Both the position numbers and the translations under genes were made by a program. A stretch of DNA of 64,000 nt from Streptomyces acidicola (GTDB lineage: Bacteria > Actinomycetota > Actinomycetes > Streptomycetales > Streptomycetaceae). The DNA is taken from NCBI RefSeq assembly GCF_009377235.1, contig NZ_VMNX01000002.1:62001-126000 (forward strand), in the 5' to 3' direction. The notes beneath the pieces are model-generated. The model searched no databases. It was not told the origin of the DNA and saw nothing but the letters and a program-made list of their open reading frames with translations. Numbering within the stretch: position 1 is the first letter of the stretch; every line of letters begins with the position of its first letter. Positions 24,507 through 33,020 of the stretch are shown here, piece by piece.

Positions 24507-25220
24507 ATGCACGCAGTGATCCTGGCGGGAGGCAAGGGCGTTCGCCTGCGGCCCTACACCACCGCACTGCCCAAGCCGCTCGTGCCCATCGGCGACCAGC
24601 ACGCCATCCTGGAGATCGTGCTGCGCCAGCTCTCCACGGCCGGCTTCACCCACTGCACCATTGCCATCGGCCACCTGGGCGAGATCATCCGCGCCTACGT
24701 CGGCGACGGCTCCCAGTGGGGCATGACCGTCGACTACGCCACCGAGGAGAGCCCCCTGGGCACCATGGGCCCGCTGCTCAACCTGCGCGACAGCCTGCCC
24801 GAGACGTTCCTGGTGATGAACGGCGACGTCCTCACCGACCTCGACTACGCCGACGTCCTGCACCGGCACAGAGCCTCGGGCGCGCCGCTGACCATCGCGA
24901 CGTACGCCCGCAAGGTGCACATCGACTTCGGTGTACTGACCACCGCCGCGAGCAAGGTCGTCGCGTTCACCGAGAAACCGAGCATGGACTACCGCGTCTC
25001 CATGGGCGTCTACGGTCTGTCCCGCTCGACGCTGGAGGGCTACACACCCGGACTGCCCCTCGGCTTCGACGAGCTGGTCCTGGACCTGCTGGCCGCTCAG
25101 AACCAGCCGCACGCCTACGAGTTCGACGGCTACTGGCTGGACATCGGCCGACCCGACGACTACGACCGGGCCAACGCCGAGTTCACCACCCGCAAGTCGC
25201 TTCTGCTCAAGGGAGCCTGA
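24507..25220 (+). CDS. Sugar-1-phosphate nucleotidyltransferase
   Basis: A 237-residue NTP_transferase enzyme that activates a sugar 1-phosphate. LAGGKGVRLRPYT at the N-terminus is the NTP-binding loop, KPLVPIGD follows, MNGDVLTD holds the metal-binding Asp, and FTEKP the sugar-binding part. The start has an ideal ribosome site (GAAGGAGG, 6-nt spacer). It lacks a C-terminal left-handed helix, so it is a transferase only. Placed between a LegB-like dehydratase and another SDR, it likely makes the nucleotide sugar those enzymes use, as PtmE supplies GDP-GlcNAc to LegB in Campylobacter (family knowledge; use of GDP here is untested). Confidence 0.88.
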   Translation: MHAVILAGGKGVRLRPYTTALPKPLVPIGDQHAILEIVLRQLSTAGFTHCTIAIGHLGEIIRAYVGDGSQWGMTVDYATEESPLGTMGPLLNLRDSLPETFLVMNGDVLTDLDYADVLHRHRASGAPLTIATYARKVHIDFGVLTTAASKVVAFTEKPSMDYRVSMGVYGLSRSTLEGYTPGLPLGFDELVLDLLAAQNQPHAYEFDGYWLDIGRPDDYDRANAEFTTRKSLLLKGA

Positions 25221-25227
25221 GCACCAC

Positions 25228-26130
25228 ATGCGCATTCTCGTCCTGGGCTTCACCGGCTACCTCGGCACCCACGTCGTCGAGCGGCTGCGTGCCCTGCCGG
25301 GCGCGCTGGTCCTTGGCGGCGGCCGCTCGCCCGCCGCCGAGTACGGCATCGACCTCGCGTCCGCCCGGCCGGAGCAGCTCGCGAAGACCCTCGCGTCGGC
25401 CGCGCCCGACACCGTGATCAACTGTGCGGGCGCGACCGGCGGCGACGCCGTCACCCTCGCCGAGGTCAACGCCCGTGGCCCCGCGGTCCTGTGCGCCGCA
25501 CTGCGCGAGGCGGCCCCCGCCGCACGCCTGGTGCACCTGGGCTCGGCCGCCGAGTACGGCCCCGGCACCCCGGACACCCGGGTGCCGGAGTCGGCGGCCA
25601 CCCGCCCGGCCGCCCCGTACGGTGCGACCAAGCTCGCGGGCACGGTCACGGTGACCGCCTCCGGCCTGGACGCCGTGGTCCTGCGGGTGGGCAACCCGGT
25701 GGGGCCGGGGGCACCGCCGGGCGGGCTGCCCGGCCGGATCGCCGGACTGCTGCGCGCGGCCGGCCCGGATCCTGGCGCGGTGCTGCGGCTCGGCGACCTG
25801 TCCGCGTACCGGGACTTCGTCGACGTACGCGACGTGGCACGGGCGGTGGCCTGCGCCGTCACGGCACCCGGTCCACTGCCACCTGTCCTCAACATCAGCG
25901 GCGGCCTGGCCGTCCCCGTGCGCGATCTGGTGCGGGGCCTGGTCGGCAAGGCGGGCTTCCGGGGGAGGATCGAGGAGAACGCCGCCGGCGCCATCGGCTC
26001 GGCCCGCTCGGCGGAGGTGTCGTGGCAGTGTTCCGACATCACCGCCGCCGAGGAGGCCCTGGGCTGGCGACCGGTACACACCCTCGACGACGCGCTGTCC
26101 GCGCTGTGGGAAGGCGGCCGCGTGCCGTGA
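25228..26130 (+). CDS. NAD-dependent SDR, probable 4-ketosugar reductase or epimerase
   Basis: A 300-residue extended SDR. GxxGxxG is at 7-13 (GFTGYLG) and Y131xxxK135 in APYGATK. The substrate-binding half contains YRDFVDVRDVARAVA, typical of NDP-sugar epimerases and reductases. It starts 7 bp after the nucleotidyltransferase and overlaps the next gene by 4 bp (GTGA). In sequence after a 4,6-dehydratase, reduction of the 4-keto group (as in dTDP-rhamnose or GDP-fucose pathways) is the natural role; direct 4-epimerisation remains possible. Confidence 0.82.
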   Translation: MRILVLGFTGYLGTHVVERLRALPGALVLGGGRSPAAEYGIDLASARPEQLAKTLASAAPDTVINCAGATGGDAVTLAEVNARGPAVLCAALREAAPAARLVHLGSAAEYGPGTPDTRVPESAATRPAAPYGATKLAGTVTVTASGLDAVVLRVGNPVGPGAPPGGLPGRIAGLLRAAGPDPGAVLRLGDLSAYRDFVDVRDVARAVACAVTAPGPLPPVLNISGGLAVPVRDLVRGLVGKAGFRGRIEENAAGAIGSARSAEVSWQCSDITAAEEALGWRPVHTLDDALSALWEGGRVP

Positions 26131-26789
26131 GTCTGCTGATTCCGCTGTACGTCCACCCGGCCGAGGATCCGGGTGCCTGGCACCGCCTGATCACGGCCGC
26201 GACCCGCACCTACGGGGTCGTCCTCAACCCCGCCAACGGACCGGGCGACGGCCCCGACCCCGCGTTCACCGCGGCGGCCGGTGCCCTGCGCGCGGCCGGG
26301 GCACGACTCCTCGGCTACGTCGACACCGACTACGGCGTGCGCGACAGGACCGAGATCGCCGACGACGTACGCCGGCACCAGGACTGGTACGCGGCCGACG
26401 GCTGCTTCCTGGACCGCGTGACCGCGACTGAGGAGGGCCTGCCCGCCTGCCGCCGGCTGGTGCGGACCGTACGCCGGCTGGGTGCCCGGACCGTCGTGCT
26501 CAACCCCGGAGTCCATCCGGCGCCCGGATACGCTCGCCTCGCCGACCTGACCGTCACGTTCGAGGGGCACTGGTCGACCTACGTGTCGACGTTCAGCCGA
26601 CCCGCCTGGACCGCGCGGCATCCGCCCGCGAAACTGTGCCACCTCGTCTACGGCGTGCCCGAGGCGCTCGTACCGCTCGCCGTGCGCACGGCACACGAAC
26701 GCGGTGCGGCGGTCTGCGGTCCGGTGACCGGAGAACCGCCCAACCCCTGGGCGCGGTTGACGCCCGCACTGACCGGGACGGAGCGATGA
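26127..26789 (+). CDS. Spherulin-4 family protein (GH135-like polysaccharide hydrolase)
   Basis: A 220-residue protein starting at the GTG that overlaps the preceding stop. The pattern LLIPLYVHP, YGVVLNPANGPG, LLGYVDTDYGVR and ADGCFLDRVT is the spherulation-specific family 4 fold, which includes Aspergillus Sph3, an endo-acting N-acetylgalactosaminidase of family GH135. The conserved acidic residue after GY.DT and the D of FLDR are the likely active-site region. No signal peptide is visible, so it is cytoplasmic or exported by another route, unlike the anchored Sph3. In the operon it probably trims or recycles the polymer. Confidence 0.85.
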   Translation: MSLLIPLYVHPAEDPGAWHRLITAATRTYGVVLNPANGPGDGPDPAFTAAAGALRAAGARLLGYVDTDYGVRDRTEIADDVRRHQDWYAADGCFLDRVTATEEGLPACRRLVRTVRRLGARTVVLNPGVHPAPGYARLADLTVTFEGHWSTYVSTFSRPAWTARHPPAKLCHLVYGVPEALVPLAVRTAHERGAAVCGPVTGEPPNPWARLTPALTGTER

Positions 26790-27637
26790 GAAACACGGCA
26801 CTGGTACACGCGGCCCTGCTGGGCGCCCTGGCGGCCTCAGCACTGACAGGCTGTTCCGCTGACCCGGAGCGACCCGCCGAGGCGCATGCCACGGCGTCCG
26901 GCACCACGCGCACTCCCACCTCGGCAAGCCCCGCCGAGGTCCGCTGGAAACCACGGCCGGGCCTTGCCTGGCAGTGGCAACTGGGCGGAAGGGTCGACCC
27001 CTCGACCGATGTACCCGTCTACGACATCGACGGCTTCGAGAACTCCGCCGCCGACGTGGCCCGACTGCACCGGGACGGCCGCAAGGTCATCTGCTACGTC
27101 AACGTCGGTGCCTGGGAGGACTTCCGGCCCGACAAGGACGCCTTCCCCCGCTCGGTCCTCGGGAAGCCCAACGGCTGGGCGGGCGAACGATGGCTGGACA
27201 TCCGGCAGCTCACGGTCCTGCGCCCCCTCATGGAGCGGCGCTTCGACATGTGCCGCGACAAGGGCTTCGACGCGGTGGAGCCCGATCTGGTGGAGGGCTA
27301 CGGCAACGACACCGGCTTCCCGCTCACCGCGCGGGACCAGCTCAGGTACAACCGCATGATCGCGGACATCGCCCACGAGCGCGGACTGTCGGTGGGACTG
27401 AAGAACGACCTCCCCCAGATCCCCCAGCTCCTGGCCGACTTCGACTTCGCGGTCAACGAGGAGTGCGCACAGTACGACGAGTGCGACCGGCTCGCTCCGT
27501 TCATCGACGCCGGCAAGGCGGTGTTCCACGTCGAGTACACCGAGCCCAGGAGCAGCTTCTGCCCCGCCTCCCGACGTCTGGGACTGTCGTCCATGGTGAA
27601 ACAACCGGAACTCGGGGTGTGGCGTAAGCCCTGCTGA
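26786..27637 (+). CDS. GH114 endo-alpha-1,4-polygalactosaminidase-like lipoprotein
   Basis: A 283-residue exported protein with a lipobox ending at C23 (SALTGC), so it is probably membrane-anchored on the outside. After a Thr/Pro/Ala linker the catalytic domain shows the GH114 pattern: WQWQLGG, DIDGFENSA, VICYVNVGAWEDFRPD, GFDAVEPDLVEGY and NEECAQYDEC. The Asp of EPD and the Glu of NEE are the expected acid/base and nucleophile positions by analogy with Aspergillus Ega3. Ega3-type enzymes cut de-N-acetylated galactosamine stretches, which fits the deacetylase at the head of the operon. Its ATG overlaps the spherulin-4 stop; a strong hairpin follows. Confidence 0.9.
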   Translation: MRNTALVHAALLGALAASALTGCSADPERPAEAHATASGTTRTPTSASPAEVRWKPRPGLAWQWQLGGRVDPSTDVPVYDIDGFENSAADVARLHRDGRKVICYVNVGAWEDFRPDKDAFPRSVLGKPNGWAGERWLDIRQLTVLRPLMERRFDMCRDKGFDAVEPDLVEGYGNDTGFPLTARDQLRYNRMIADIAHERGLSVGLKNDLPQIPQLLADFDFAVNEECAQYDECDRLAPFIDAGKAVFHVEYTEPRSSFCPASRRLGLSSMVKQPELGVWRKPC

Positions 27638-27663
27638 CGCCCGCACACGCCCCATGACCGGGT

Positions 27664-27712
27664 GCGCCCCGGTGGCCTGCCGGACACTTCCTCCGACAGG
27701 CCCTCGGGGCGC
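27664..27712. terminator. Bidirectional terminator closing the exopolysaccharide operon
   Basis: GCGCCCCGGTGGCCTG (27664-27679) pairs with CAGGCCCTCGGGGCGC (27697-27712) at 14 of 16 positions over a 17-nt loop. It lies between the convergent GH114 gene and the beta-propeller remnant and can serve both strands. Confidence 0.7.
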
Positions 27713-27725
27713 TTCGCGGATCAGG

Positions 27726-28430
27726 TCAGGCGCAGGTGCCCGTGGGGCGGGTTCGGATCACCACGTTGCTGATGCCCGTCGTTCCGTCGAGCCAGAGCAC
27801 CTGGGTGCCCGCCGCCGCGGCCGCCGAGAGCTGCTCACCCCGGTTGCAGGAGACGCGGCTTCGGACCATGTCGTCGCCACCGCCCCGAGGCGCGAACTGC
27901 CGGAGTTTGGCCGGCGACTCGTTACGGAGCTCGGCGGACGGCGTGCGGGCGACCACCGTCACCGCCTCCTCGGAGACCGTCAGAGCGGCGACGTTCAGTG
28001 CGCCCGGACCGGTCTCCGGGCTGAGGTCCGTGACGCCCGAGCCGTCGAGCCCGGCCCGGCGCAGGGCCGTCGTGCCGTTCTGGCCGATCTCGTCGAGCAG
28101 CCAGTAGACGTGCGAGCCGGTGACGGCCGTCGGGCCCAGGGCGGTCCCCGGGGCGGCCGTCTGGATCACGCTCTCCTCACCGGTCGCCACGTCGATCACC
28201 CGGGTGGTGGACTCGTACTCCAGGATGTCCGCGCCGTGTGCCTGCCACACCACCGTCCTGCCGTCGGTGGCCGGATTCACGTGGTAGCGGCCGTCGTTGG
28301 GGCTCATGAGCTTCAACCCGCCGTGCCGTCCGTGCGTCCGGCCCACACGGAGTACGCCTCGGAGCCGTCCTCGGTGGACGTGGATGGCTTCCAGCCCTCA
28401 CGGCGGGACACCGAGAGGGCATGCGGGCGA
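27726..28430 (-). pseudogene. Broken beta-propeller (TolB-like) protein
   Basis: The frame 27726-28346 reads as the C-terminal part of a beta-propeller (SPNDGRYHVNPATDGRTVVW, ADILEYESTTRVIDVATG) with no signal peptide or natural start. Immediately upstream, in another minus-strand frame, REGWKPSTSTEDGSEAYSVW continues the same protein and stops at about 28315; adding one base in the CACGGCGGG stretch at about 28318-28325 would join the frames as TDGTGGLKLMSP. The sequence upstream of about 28430 no longer looks coding on this strand, and the CadD-like gene begins on the other strand. So this is a 5'-truncated, frameshifted remnant; a sequencing indel could explain only the frameshift. Confidence 0.6.
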
Positions 28431-28508
28431 TGGGTGAACCTCGGTGTCCGGGGACAGACGTGTGCCGGGTACTGTCGCCAGGCACCAGAGCGAGAGGTCG
28501 TCCCACCT

Positions 28509-29105
28509 GTGAATCCGGGCATTGTCGGGCAGGCGATAGGCCTGTTCGCCGTCACCAACATCGACGACATCCTGATCCTGTCCTTGTTCTTCGCCCAAGG
28601 TGCAGGACACCGCGGCTCGGCTCGCCGGGTCGTGCTCGGCCAGTACCTCGGTTTCGCCGCCATCCTCGCCGTCGCCGTGGCCGCCGCGTTCGGCGCGACC
28701 TTCCTGCCCGAGGCCGCCATCCCCTATCTCGGCCTGCTGCCACTTGCCCTGGGTCTCAGGGCGGCCTGGCAGGCGTGGCAGCGGCAGGGCGAGGACGACG
28801 ATGAGCAGGCGGTGACCGAGACCGGCCCGAGAGTACTGGAGGTCGCCGCGGTGACCTTCGCCAACGGCGGCGACAACATCGGCGTCTACGTTCCCGTGTT
28901 CGCGACCGCCGGGGTCGGCGGGATGAGCGTGTACGCCGTGGTCTTCCTGATCCTGGTGGCCGTGTGGTGCTTCGCGGGCAGGTTCTTCGCCACCCGCCCG
29001 GTCGTCGCCAAGGCACTCAGCCGGTGGGGCCACATCCTGCTCCCGCTCGTGCTGATCGCCATCGGCCTGCTCATCCTCGTCGAGGGCGGGGCCTTCGGCC
29101 TGTAG
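28509..29105 (+). CDS. CadD-family cadmium resistance-like transporter
   Basis: A 198-residue integral membrane protein with five or six helices. NPGIVGQAIGLFAVTNIDDI at the start and VTFANGGDNIGVYVP in the middle are the paired TNIDD/NGGDN motifs of the CadD/LysE-like family. Family members export cadmium or other cations. The GTG at 28509 matches the usual N-terminus; GAGAGG about 11 nt upstream is the only ribosome site. No metal-responsive regulator is adjacent, so the ion is uncertain. Confidence 0.85.
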   Translation: MNPGIVGQAIGLFAVTNIDDILILSLFFAQGAGHRGSARRVVLGQYLGFAAILAVAVAAAFGATFLPEAAIPYLGLLPLALGLRAAWQAWQRQGEDDDEQAVTETGPRVLEVAAVTFANGGDNIGVYVPVFATAGVGGMSVYAVVFLILVAVWCFAGRFFATRPVVAKALSRWGHILLPLVLIAIGLLILVEGGAFGL

Positions 29106-29160
29106 CGACGGTGGTTGGGCCACCGGGCCGCTTTCAGACAGGCCCTCGTCCGTCCGGATC

Positions 29161-30987
29161 TCACGCATCGAGCACGATGCGCGGCCCGCAGGACCGGGAC
29201 ACGCACGGATACAGCACGTCACGGCGGTCGCGCTCGTACGGTTGCAGTACGTCGTCCCGGTGGTCGGGGGTGCCTTCCAGGACCCGGGTGACGCAGCTGC
29301 CACAGACGCCGTCCGTGCACGAGGCGGGGAGGGACGGGTCGACCTCGTGCATGGCGGCGAGGAGGCTTCGGCCGGCGGGTACGTGCACCGTCCGGCCGCT
29401 GCGGCGCAGTTCGGCGTCGAAGGGCGCGTCGGCCGTGGTGTCCGCCCGGTCGCGTGGGCTGAAGCGCTCGATGTGCAGGGTGCCGTGCGGGCAGGCGACG
29501 GGCATCGCCGCCTCCACGGCGTTGATCAGCTCGTCCGGTCCGCAGCAGTAGACGGCAGTGCCCGGCCTCCCCTGTCGCAGGAGACCGGAGAGGTCGGGGC
29601 GGGCGTGCGTGTCCGAAGGCAGCAGCGTCACACGGTCCGGGTGCCGGGCGGCGAGTTGGTCCGCGAAGGCCATCCGGCTCAGGGACCTGCCGCGATACAC
29701 CAGCCGCCATTCCGCGCTCCCGGTGCCGGCGATCTTGTCGATCATCGGCAGGAAAGGAGTGATCCCGATGCCGCCCGCGATGAAGAGATGGGCGGGAGCG
29801 TCCGCCAGCGGGAAGTGGTTGCGGGGAGGGCGGACCGCGAGCGGAGTGCCGGGGCGCAGCCCGTGCGCCTCGACGGAGCCGCCACGGCCCCCGGGCTCGC
29901 GCAGCACCGCGATGCGGTGGACGGCACGCTCCGCCGGGTCCCCGTACAGCGAGTACTGGCGCACCAGACCGGAGGGCAGGACCACGTCGATGTGCGCGCC
30001 GGGCTCCCACGCGGGCAGTGGACCGCCGCCGGTGGGCCGCAGGGTCAGCGCCACCGTGTCGTCGGCCACGTGAAAGGCCTCGCCGACCACGGCCGGGATG
30101 TCGGGCACGGCCGTGCGCGCGGGGTCCGGCGGCGCGGCCCTGCGGGCCGCCAGGTCCTTGCGCCCCCACCTCGTCCGGCCGCCCGGTTTGACGACCGACA
30201 GGAGTGTCGCGGTCCACAGCAGCACCACGAAGAGGGCGTTGGAGGCGAGCAGGGCGACGCCGAGGTCGCCCGGCTGCCCGGCGGGGTCCTCGGTCCGCTC
30301 GGCGAGTTCGGCGACCCAGGGACTCTGCATGACGCCCGCCATCACCGGGATGGCCAGCGAGATCACGAACTTGGCCAGCACCCACCGGTGTTTGATGAGC
30401 CCCCAGGGCGTGCCCAGGGCGATGGCGACGCCGGTGACGATCGACAGCGCCATGCTCGGGATGACGATCGTGAGGTCGAAGATGTGGAAGATCTCGTACG
30501 CCCCGTGCCGTGCGGCGTGCGAGCCGGAGTAGAGGCCCACCGCCGAGAGCGTGGTCATCGCCAGGGACAGGCCGAGCCATCCGACGCTGAGGCCGACGTG
30601 CAGCGTGAGCCACACCTTCCGGGCGCGCGGTGCGAGCCGTGGGAAGCGGGGCCTGAGCGCGATCACCGTCAGGACCGACAGCAGCATGCCGAGCAGTGGC
30701 AGCTCGGACGCCCAGCAGAGCGGGAACTGCATTGGTATGTAGGCCAGTTGGAAGCCGATCACGAGTCGCCGGACACCCGGCCGCGACGGTGCGAGGGCGC
30801 CGGCGGACGAGACGACCAACGCCAGGCCGTAGGCGATCACGGCGAGTGTCTGGATGAGAGGGAAGTCCGGGTCCTCGTCGGAGAGGATCAGGACGGCCGT
30901 GGCTGCGGCGAAGGCCGCGTAGCCGGTGTGCCACCACCGTGGGGAGATCCGCGCTCCAGTGGTGGGCCTTGTCGTAGGAGTGGTCAT
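29161..30987 (-). CDS. Membrane-fused FAD/NAD(P)H and [2Fe-2S] oxidoreductase
   Basis: A 608-residue fusion. Residues about 1-280 form around eight membrane helices; the second half of them (LHVGLSVGWLGLSLAMTTLS onward, with several His residues) resembles DUF2269-type membrane proteins. Residues about 295-520 are a ferredoxin reductase module (RQYSLYGDP for flavin, GGIGITPFLPMI and CCGPDELI for NAD(P)H), and the C-terminus is a plant-type [2Fe-2S] domain (CTDGVCGSC with a later Cys). The order matches phthalate dioxygenase/vanillate demethylase reductases. The ATG at 30987 is chosen at the start of the hydrophobic part. It is divergent from a NarL-type two-component operon and may be its target. 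Confidence 0.82.
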   Translation of the reverse strand: MTTPTTRPTTGARISPRWWHTGYAAFAAATAVLILSDEDPDFPLIQTLAVIAYGLALVVSSAGALAPSRPGVRRLVIGFQLAYIPMQFPLCWASELPLLGMLLSVLTVIALRPRFPRLAPRARKVWLTLHVGLSVGWLGLSLAMTTLSAVGLYSGSHAARHGAYEIFHIFDLTIVIPSMALSIVTGVAIALGTPWGLIKHRWVLAKFVISLAIPVMAGVMQSPWVAELAERTEDPAGQPGDLGVALLASNALFVVLLWTATLLSVVKPGGRTRWGRKDLAARRAAPPDPARTAVPDIPAVVGEAFHVADDTVALTLRPTGGGPLPAWEPGAHIDVVLPSGLVRQYSLYGDPAERAVHRIAVLREPGGRGGSVEAHGLRPGTPLAVRPPRNHFPLADAPAHLFIAGGIGITPFLPMIDKIAGTGSAEWRLVYRGRSLSRMAFADQLAARHPDRVTLLPSDTHARPDLSGLLRQGRPGTAVYCCGPDELINAVEAAMPVACPHGTLHIERFSPRDRADTTADAPFDAELRRSGRTVHVPAGRSLLAAMHEVDPSLPASCTDGVCGSCVTRVLEGTPDHRDDVLQPYERDRRDVLYPCVSRSCGPRIVLDA

Positions 30988-31129
30988 GGCGCCAGCCTGG
31001 GCGGCGCCGGGGGTCCGGGACGTCGGCCAAGTCGCGAGAACCGGCGGCCGAAGGACGGATGTTCCGGGCCCGGCGTCTACAACTTTCCACTGATGCCCGG
31101 GTGCTCCTTCGCGGGTTAGTTTGCTCGGC

Positions 31130-32341
31130 ATGAGCCTGTTCGGCCGGTACGTCCCGGCGTTCGCCGCGCACCGCGCCCGGATCGCCGACGCGGTCCTGGC
31201 AGCCGGCTGCGCGGCGGCGACGGTCACCCCGGCGACGCAGTCCCCCGTGTTCCACTACGTCGACTGGCGCCCGCCCCTGTGGTTCTCCGTAGCCCTCGCC
31301 CTACTGGTCTGCGCCTCCCTGTGGCGGCGTCGGCGCCGACCGGCACAGGCAGTCCTCGTGGCCCTGGCAGGCTGGGTGGCGGTGGCCGGGATCGCCGCGG
31401 TGGTGCTCGCCCAGTACACCCTGGCGGAACGCAGCCGGTCCTGGCGCGTCACCGCGGCGGCGACGCTGCCGACCGTCGTCGTGGTGGGCATCCCGTTCTG
31501 GCGGGTCGGCGGGGCCGATGCCGCCACGCCGTTGAGCGCTGCCATCTGCGTGGCCCCGGCGCTGCTCGGACTGTACGTCGGCACCCGGCGCGAACTGGTC
31601 GGTAGGATGCGTGAGCGGGTCGAACGGGCCGAGCGGGAGCGGGATCTGCGGGTCATGCAGGCGCGCAGTGAGGAGCGCACCCAGATCGCCAGGGACATGC
31701 ACGACGTGGTCACCCACCGGGTATCGCTGATGGTGCTCCACGCCACCGCGCTCGAGGCGGCCGAGGGGCGCGACGCCACCACGTTCGCCCGGCAGATCGG
31801 CGCGATCGGACGGGAGGCCCTCGACGAACTGCGCTCCCTCGTGGGCCTGCTGCGCAACGACGGCGACGTGCCGCTGGCCCCGCAGCCGGGCCTGGGCGAC
31901 ATCGACGACCTGGTCACCCGGTTCCGTGGCCTCGGCCTGCCGGTCACCCTGGACATGACCAACGACACCGGGGAGCGGCCGCCCCTGCTGGCCGAACACG
32001 CGATGTACCGGGTCGCCGCAGAGGCGCTGACCAACGTCCGTAAACACGCGGGCGATGCCGCGACCCACGTCGAGGTCCGCCAGGAACCCGACCGCCTTCG
32101 CCTCTCCGTCGTCAACCACCCCGGCCGGAACCCCGGCGGGCCTCAACTGCCCAGCGGCGGGCACGGTCTGCTGGGCATCGCCGAGCGGGTCCGGCTCGTC
32201 GGGGGCGAACTGACCGCACGGCCCACAGTGGGCGGCGGATTCGACGTCACTGCCGTGGTGCCACTCGCCGTGGAGCACGACGAGCAGAGGGCGCCCTCGG
32301 AGCCCTTGGAGCAGCGTGAGCACAGGGAGGACGGCCGGTGA
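31130..32341 (+). CDS. Sensor histidine kinase, NarL/DesK type
   Basis: A 403-residue membrane kinase. Five or six helices occupy about residues 1-155 with little extracytoplasmic sequence, so it likely senses a membrane or envelope signal. A short coiled coil leads to the HisKA_3 dimerisation motif ARDMHDVVTHRVSLM with the phospho-accepting His, then the compact HATPase (EALTNVRKHAG and GGHGLLGIAERV). The C-terminus adds an acidic/basic tail. The ATG at 31130 is preferred over a TTG three codons earlier; neither has a strong ribosome site. It overlaps its regulator gene (GTGA). Confidence 0.93.
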   Translation: MSLFGRYVPAFAAHRARIADAVLAAGCAAATVTPATQSPVFHYVDWRPPLWFSVALALLVCASLWRRRRRPAQAVLVALAGWVAVAGIAAVVLAQYTLAERSRSWRVTAAATLPTVVVVGIPFWRVGGADAATPLSAAICVAPALLGLYVGTRRELVGRMRERVERAERERDLRVMQARSEERTQIARDMHDVVTHRVSLMVLHATALEAAEGRDATTFARQIGAIGREALDELRSLVGLLRNDGDVPLAPQPGLGDIDDLVTRFRGLGLPVTLDMTNDTGERPPLLAEHAMYRVAAEALTNVRKHAGDAATHVEVRQEPDRLRLSVVNHPGRNPGGPQLPSGGHGLLGIAERVRLVGGELTARPTVGGGFDVTAVVPLAVEHDEQRAPSEPLEQREHREDGR

Positions 32342-32994
32342 TCCGCGTCCTCATCGTCGACGACGAATGGATGGTGCGGTCCATGCTGCGCACGATCATG
32401 GAGTCCGCCGACGACATCACCGTCATCGGTGAGGCGGCCGACGGCGCGGAAGCGGTGAGCCTGGCGCGATCGGAACGTCCGGACGTGGTCCTGATGGACA
32501 TCCGGATGCCACGCGCGGACGGCCTCACGGCCACCCAGCGGCTCCGGACGCTGGCCACGCCGCCGAAGGTCGTCGTACTCACCACGTTCGATCTCGACGA
32601 GTACGTGCACACCGCCCTGCGTTCCGGAGCCGTCGGATTCCTGCTCAAGGACGCCACCGCGGCGGACATGCTCGCCGCGGTCCGCAGCGCGGCGAGCGGG
32701 GACGCGATGCTGTCGCCCAGAATCACGCGCCGCCTGCTCGACCGGTTCGCCGACGCCGACCCCGGCTCCGGACGCACCGCGCAGGCCCGCCGCCGACTGG
32801 AGGTCCTGACGGACAAGGAACGCGAGGTCCTTGTCGCCCTCGCCCGCGGCAGGTCCAACACCGACATCGCCACCCATCTGTACGTGAGCGAAGCCACCGT
32901 GAAGACCCATGTCAGCCGCATCCTCAGCAAGCTGGACCTCACCAACCGCGTTCAGGCGGCCATCCTCGCCCACCGCGCGGGCCTGCTCGACTGA
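32338..32994 (+). CDS. NarL/LuxR-family response regulator
   Basis: A 218-residue regulator. The receiver has D8/D9, phospho-acceptor D54 (VLMDIRMPRADG), T82 and K104 (LLKDA). The C-terminal LuxR helix-turn-helix shows LTDKEREVLVALARGRSNTD and SEATVKTHVSRIL. The GTG start overlaps the kinase stop by 4 bp. Target genes probably include the divergent membrane oxidoreductase. A long perfect hairpin follows the stop. Confidence 0.95.
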   Translation: MIRVLIVDDEWMVRSMLRTIMESADDITVIGEAADGAEAVSLARSERPDVVLMDIRMPRADGLTATQRLRTLATPPKVVVLTTFDLDEYVHTALRSGAVGFLLKDATAADMLAAVRSAASGDAMLSPRITRRLLDRFADADPGSGRTAQARRRLEVLTDKEREVLVALARGRSNTDIATHLYVSEATVKTHVSRILSKLDLTNRVQAAILAHRAGLLD

Positions 32995-33020
32995 GGCGGA
33001 CGGCACGGCCGTTGTCCCGT

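Noticed and set aside
20406..24567. Long minus-strand frames opposite the PelF, membrane and dehydratase genes
   Set aside because: They mirror strongly supported plus-strand genes and show no motif, start site or signal of their own.
24507..25220. Assigning the nucleotidyltransferase as RmlA (dTDP-glucose synthase)
   Set aside because: The protein is shorter and the neighbours are a LegB-like dehydratase and an SDR without RmlC/RmlD, so dTDP-rhamnose synthesis is not supported.
29219..31255. Second long minus-strand frame over the membrane oxidoreductase
   Set aside because: Same strand but shifted frame, with Arg/Pro/His-rich composition; the frame with flavin and 2Fe-2S motifs is the real one.
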